This document shows, one piece after another, positions 59,726 through 64,000 of a stretch of DNA of 64,000 bases. Under the pieces are notes generated by a model. The model saw only the letters and a program-made list of their open reading frames with translations, ran no database searches and was not told where the DNA came from. The stretch spans positions 49,398,039 through 49,462,038 of the forward strand of contig OY997593.1 in assembly GCA_963921825.1 (NCBI GenBank), written 5' to 3'. This DNA is from Erodium maritimum (taxonomy: Eukaryota > Streptophyta > Magnoliopsida > Geraniales > Geraniaceae). How positions within the stretch are numbered: position 1 is the stretch's first letter; every line of letters starts with the position of its first letter. A program made the translations under genes and the position numbers.

Positions 59726-62328
59726 TGTAAGAACCGCCTTTGGTCAACGCCGGTCAAACCGGAAGAAATTGGCAAGAGCTGACTTTTCGCCGAAAAAGTC
59801 AACCAACGACGCCAGGGGGTCGTCTGGGACTTATCCGGGACCAAAAAAGCTTATTCGTCGTTATGGGGAGCTTAATTGGATCGTTTCCTTGCAAATGAGG
59901 GTTTTCGTAAAAATGTCAAAATCGGGCCGAACGGGTTCTATATTTGAAATATCGGATTATTAAAATATCTTTTGAGATATTTTGGAGAGAGAGTGGTCCT
60001 CACTTGGACACATATCACTAGCCTTGTGGAAGAGAGAAAATGGGAGGAGAGCATACCTCTTTACTCTTGCTTTAAAGGCTAGAAGACAAATTGGGAGGGC
60101 ACTTTTTTCTTTTAACAAAATTAGGTCTTTATTGAGCATTTAGACATGTGTGGCCAGCATTTGCAAGAGAGAGAAAAAAGAGAGCTAAGGGAGAAGAAGA
60201 GAGCTAAGGAGGAGGAGGAGGAGGAGAAGAAGAAGAAGAAGAAGAAGAAGAAGAAGAAGAAGAAGAAGAAGAAGAAGAAGAAGAAGAAGAAGAAGAAGAA
60301 GAAGAAAGGAGGTTTTTTCCCCATCATCCAAGCCTTGTTTCTTCGATATTTTTACATATTCTTCATCTCCTCATCGTTTCCTACGGTAAGAACCCCTTCT
60401 TTTCCCATTTTGTTGAGTTTGGAGTTATGGGTTTTATTGGGGATGGATGAACTAGGATGAATGTTAGTGGATTTAAGTAGAAATGATGGAAAGTTGGAGA
60501 TTTGTGGTGGAAAATTAGTGGGTCTTGGTAATTTGGTGAAACCCTAATTTGTTCTTGGAGAAATTGATGAGATTGAGATTGGATTTTGCTGAAATTGGTT
60601 GAAACTTAGGGAAATTGCAACCTGGAACTTGTTAGGAGCGTGTTGAAGAAAGGAAAGAAAAAAGGGGAAAAACCCGCTGGTCCATAGCGGATCCGTGGTG
60701 TCTCCTATAGTGGAGCCTACCACAGCTTCGTGGGTTCCCCTATAGCGGAGCCTACCACGGCTTCGTGGTTTTCCCCGTAGCGGAGCCTACCACGGCCCCG
60801 TGACTCACCCGTAACGGAGAATGTCACGGCTCTGTGACCCACTCCGTGATAGAGTAGAAATGGGCCATTCCGAGCCCATTTTGATGATATCGGGTATTAA
60901 GGAAGTTAATTAATGACCGTACTTGTTGGTGTACATTAGGGTGTTAATTTCTCTAATATCGACTTTGGGTTGTTTTTGAGACTTGCGTGATTTCGTTATC
61001 TTAGATCTTATCCTCGATTGCGGTGAAGGATGGCACTAGACGGTTCGTCGCATATTGGAGTGGATTGTGTTTGAGGTAGGGAAAAGTAGCGAATACTGAT
61101 ATGAATTAGGAAATTTACTAGTAAATGCATGTGGGCGCCTAATGGTGTCCGTAGGTTATGAATTCTCGATATAATATAGATTTGCATGTGGGTCCCTGGT
61201 TGGGCCCATAGGTTTATGGACTTGCCGTGTTGTAGAATTGCATGTGGGTACTTGGTTGTACCCGTAGGTTGTGTGTGCTCTGTGATCGTCGTGACTTGTA
61301 TATTGACTCATGTTGTGTTTGTGTGATTGACCTGTTGCACGTTTGAAGTGTTGAAACCGCGTTTCTAGCGAATAAGTTGTGAATTGAATGATGTGTGCGA
61401 CGCAATATTTTCCATGTGATATTTGGCTGTGATTGTGATTGTTCTGGTGATACCTGGACCAGCTGTGCCCGAGAGGAGTGTCGTACCTTCCGATGCGCGG
61501 TCGGTAAAGGGTCGAGGGCTGTGTTTCCCGCGAGGTGTGTCGTACCTTCCGGCGTGCGATCGGTAAAGTGTTGAGGCTTGATATTCCGCGAAGAGGTGTG
61601 TTCTCCGCCTACCGACTAACACTCGGGAAGTGTGCGCTTATTCCGCGAGGAGCTCGACCGTCTGGTCCGATTGTGTGTCGGGAAAAGTGCGTGGGGCAGT
61701 GCCAGGCCCAGCCGGGTTGCTACCGGAAACTGAGCAGAAGGTGTGTTGATCCTTTGTGATCTTGGGTGTTTGTGTGTGTTGCTCAATGCAGTATTGTGAG
61801 TGTTTGCATTTAGTTGTTGTAGATATGACTGGTGTCATGTGACTTCCTGTGTGAAATGGAGAGTAAAGGTATGGATGTTGAGTATTGACCTTATGACGGT
61901 TGGGTGTCAGGTGTGAGATATGCATTCCCCTAAGTTTGGACTGGGCGTTGATAATTGTTTTACTTGTTTTAAACTGTTGGTTTGTTGATGCTTTACTAGT
62001 ATGCCTTGGTCAGACGGGTATTCGTGGCGGTGAGCGAAAATGCTCATCCCCTTTACTACTTTTCCTACGGGTTGGTCGTGAGTTGGTTAGAAGGACATCT
62101 CAAAGCTAGGGAGCTCATAGCGAGAGTCCGGGTTTTGGGCAGTATTTAGAGATGTACTCCTTTTGTACCGAACTTATTTATTTTTGGACCTGAGCGTAGA
62201 ACTCATTTTATGTCAATTTCTGTTGTTAAAGAGCATTTGGGATGATATTTTTTGTTTTAAAACTGTTTCCATTATGAATTTCCGGTTCACGTCTCGAGTT
62301 CGGTCAAAACCGGATTTGGGGCGTGATA
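59726..62328 (+). repeat. 3' LTR of the chromovirus
   Basis: Begins TGTAAGAACCGCCTTTGGTC after the purine tract AAAGGGGG and ends CGGATTTGGGGCGTGATA. It is about 2.60 kb, without insertions, and includes a GAA run at 60223-60306. It supplies the uninterrupted version of the site where the solo LTR landed in the 5' copy. Confidence 0.92.
60223..60306 (+). repeat. (GAA)n microsatellite in the 3' LTR
   Basis: About 28 GAA units after a short GGA run, matching the one in the 5' LTR. The two runs differ in length and in the flanking GGA units, so they have changed since insertion. Confidence 0.97.
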
Positions 62329-62333
62329 GTTTC

Positions 62334-62607
62334 TGAATCCCCATGGTTCCCCTGTCAGTACTGGAGCTCGTTCTCTAGCCGTCTTGAAGAAGAAAGCCAC
62401 TACTCCGTCCTCTAGAGGTCTGGCTTCCATTTGTCTCATCTCCCACAAGTCCTCCATCGAAGCGACCAGTGACTTCCAAAAAATGAACGAGTGGTAAAGA
62501 CCTTTGCAGCAAGGGCATATGCAAAGTTTTTCCCCCATCCACAAACCTCCTGGGGGGGGGGGTACAATCACCTCCCTAATCCTTAGGTTCCCCATCGTGC
62601 ATCCCAA
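62334..62607 (-). mobile_element. LINE ORF1, proximal part (DUF4283-type)
   Basis: The minus-strand frame reads MRQMEARPLEDGVVAFFFKT and ARERAPVLTGEPWGFRNY. This is the first half of a DUF4283-type domain, whose family pattern is roughly LFLFQF, then a charged stretch, then VL-GGPW-F. It stops at the chromovirus boundary, and the second half of the domain lies on the far side at 44990. The frame also runs about six codons into the 3' LTR, which is not meaningful. Confidence 0.65.
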
Positions 62608-62879
62608 ACAGCCTTTTCCTCGCGAGTTGTTTGCTCACATCTCAAAACCTTGACCGGGCAAACATGAAGGGCCTCATGATGAATGTCTAACACCATGATG
62701 GCCTCGTCATCAAGGACCTTTAATGGGGGATATCGAGCTTCTATTTCACTTCTCTGGTGAAAAATGATTGGATCCTATATGGGAAATCGTGGTCCTATAA
62801 GCGGTCACCTTTCATTTTGGAAGACATCCACCTCCGTATTAATTTGACTACCCTCTTATTCTCCCATCTCTAAATATGG

Positions 62880-64000
62880 GTGAGAGTATTCAATCTCCCT
62901 TGGCGGATTCACAATGTGAGGTTGGCAAACCTCCATGAAGTAACTAAGTGTTTAACAATTGAATTGCCCAGGCTCCATTCACTACAACACAATCCAATTG
63001 GATTTCCATACCATCCGGTCTATGCTCCGATATATACGATGCCCCTCTAATGTTACATATCTCAATCCACAATCATCCATACCTTCTAGGAACCCCGTTA
63101 AGAACCATTCAGGGTAAGGATCCCCTTAGCCACCATATCTTCATTTCCCATAATATTTATGATAATCTCCGATTACCATCCAAGGTCCATCCTAACGTCT
63201 CGCTAAGGTCTTCAAGAGATTCTAAGTTTCTGGGCATTGATCTCGTTTTGGGTGACCATAGATGCATGTCACGAGAAAAAACGGACCTTGCTCCTTGTTA
63301 TATAGAACATCAATGTAATTATTTCCATATGTTAATAATTTTCTTCCTCTTTCTTCCTCTATAACATCACTACACCCCCACTGGCTCCTCTATTCGGGAC
63401 CACCTGGAAAATCTCCATTCCCACATTTCTTTTAATTCCCTATACCACCTGAATATCAACTTTAGTTTCATATAAAAAAAAACTAAATCGAGCTTCTTTT
63501 GAATTATAAATTCGATGATGAACTGTTTGGCCCCAAGGTTCCTAAGCCCTCGTAGTTCCACAATATGACAATCATTGTGCTTGGCGGGGCTGCTTATCAG
63601 CCCTCACCAATACTATTGAGACGCCATCTTCAAGAGCAGGATTCTCCAACCCAAATTCCCTCGTTTGATCCTCACACTCATTGTTTCTCTTCTTACTCCC
63701 AACCCCCATACTACTTGTATTTTCTGTATCTGTCTCCATGAGACCCACTTGTCTCCCTTTGTTCTTCCATTTTGGTGGCCTCTTCTCCTTCCTGACCTCC
63801 CATTCCTTTACTCCTCCACCCTCTTGTACCAGACTATTCTTAGCATCCTTTTTCTCCACTGACCATACACCTTTCAAACTTATCCTTTTCCTTCACTTTA
63901 TCCTTCTCATTCACGGCACAAATAATGGTTGTGCCTCCCAAACCACCCTTTTGAATAACTACACCCTCCCGTGGTGTAGGGTTATCTAGTTCATGAATGG
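62880..64000 (-). mobile_element. LINE fragment: ORF1 end and ORF2 endonuclease
   Basis: The minus strand carries the C-terminal part of an ORF1 (63877-63572, basic, ending DKQPRQAQ). Its stop codon overlaps the ORF2 start: ATGA at 63575-63572. ORF2 begins MIVILWNYEGLGTLG, the decayed form of the L1 start MI-LSWNCRGLG. In other frames it continues QKKLDLVFFYMKLK, FFLVTCIYGHPKRDQ, GPWMVIGDYHKYYG and LTGFLEGMDDCGLRYVTLEG, all from the endonuclease (about 63500-63020). Remnants such as TSWRFANLTL follow to about 62900. No reverse transcriptase is present. It contains several frame changes and stops. It extends beyond the right edge of the window. Confidence 0.7.

Larger units (their letters stand above)
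44996..62328 (+). mobile_element. Gypsy LTR retrotransposon, chromovirus (Del/Tekay-like)
   Basis: Full-length layout: 5' LTR 44996-50638, primer site at 50642, gag, pol with protease, reverse transcriptase, RNase H, integrase and a C-terminal chromodomain-like segment, purine tract at about 59713-59720, 3' LTR 59726-62328. Flanks GTTTT (44991-44995) and GTTTC (62329-62333) form a 4-of-5 duplication. The ending with EEQTVRILD and WEREEEVRAKYPNLF is typical of Del/Tekay chromoviruses. Coding parts are broken in roughly eight or more places, so it is a fossil. It holds three other insertions: a solo LTR in its 5' LTR, and an LTR fragment and partial Copia element in the leader. LTR divergence by eye ranges from a few percent to about ten percent locally, so it is not recent. 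It landed in a LINE ORF1. Confidence 0.9.

Overview
The window is nuclear DNA of a flowering plant, most likely a core eudicot. The clearest sign is a complete B-class MADS-box gene of the euAP3 (APETALA3/DEFICIENS) type, with the seven-exon layout of that family. The rest fits: GT-AG introns, plant-type LINEs, MITEs and Del/Tekay-like LTR retrotransposons. Only two genes look intact, both on the minus strand: an MCRS1/EMB1967-like FHA-domain gene (18897-25406, seven exons, 842 codons) and the AP3-like gene (39560-41176, seven exons, 212 codons). Almost everything else is nested mobile DNA and gene relics.

Layout. 1-1500: GC-rich sequence of unclear origin, then a decayed GRF-type zinc-finger gene. 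1792-2647: a long-TIR MITE. 2992-18278: a deep nest. An outer Mutator-like MITE holds a second long-TIR element (3438-10202, possibly carrying a gene fragment), which itself holds a solo LTR and a small TTA-flanked MITE. The outer element also holds a second solo LTR (10218-16897) and a hAT MITE. Inside that second solo LTR sits an odd gag-only element whose two LTRs are inverted relative to each other (12504-15871). 18897-25406: the FHA gene, with another MITE in an intron. 25660-33067: a retroposon about 250 bp upstream of the FHA start codon, split by a solo LTR that is itself split by another solo LTR. 33200-37200: two MITEs and a DUF1985-type relict. 37264-39137: a LINE-type retroposon coding for an RRM protein. 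39560-41176: the AP3-like gene. 42200-43657: another minus-strand retroposon with a 13-bp target duplication. 43768-64000: LINE sequence split by a Del/Tekay-like chromovirus (44996-62328), which in turn holds a solo LTR, an LTR fragment and a partial Copia element.

The nesting gives a relative clock. Family B LTRs landed in the chromovirus (family C), family A landed in family B, and the gag-only element landed in family A. Four LTR insertions are solo LTRs with exact or near-exact 5-bp target duplications, so LTR-LTR recombination has removed most internal regions. All coordinates, splice sites and identities were read by eye; no alignment or database search was run. Family names rest on recognised motifs.
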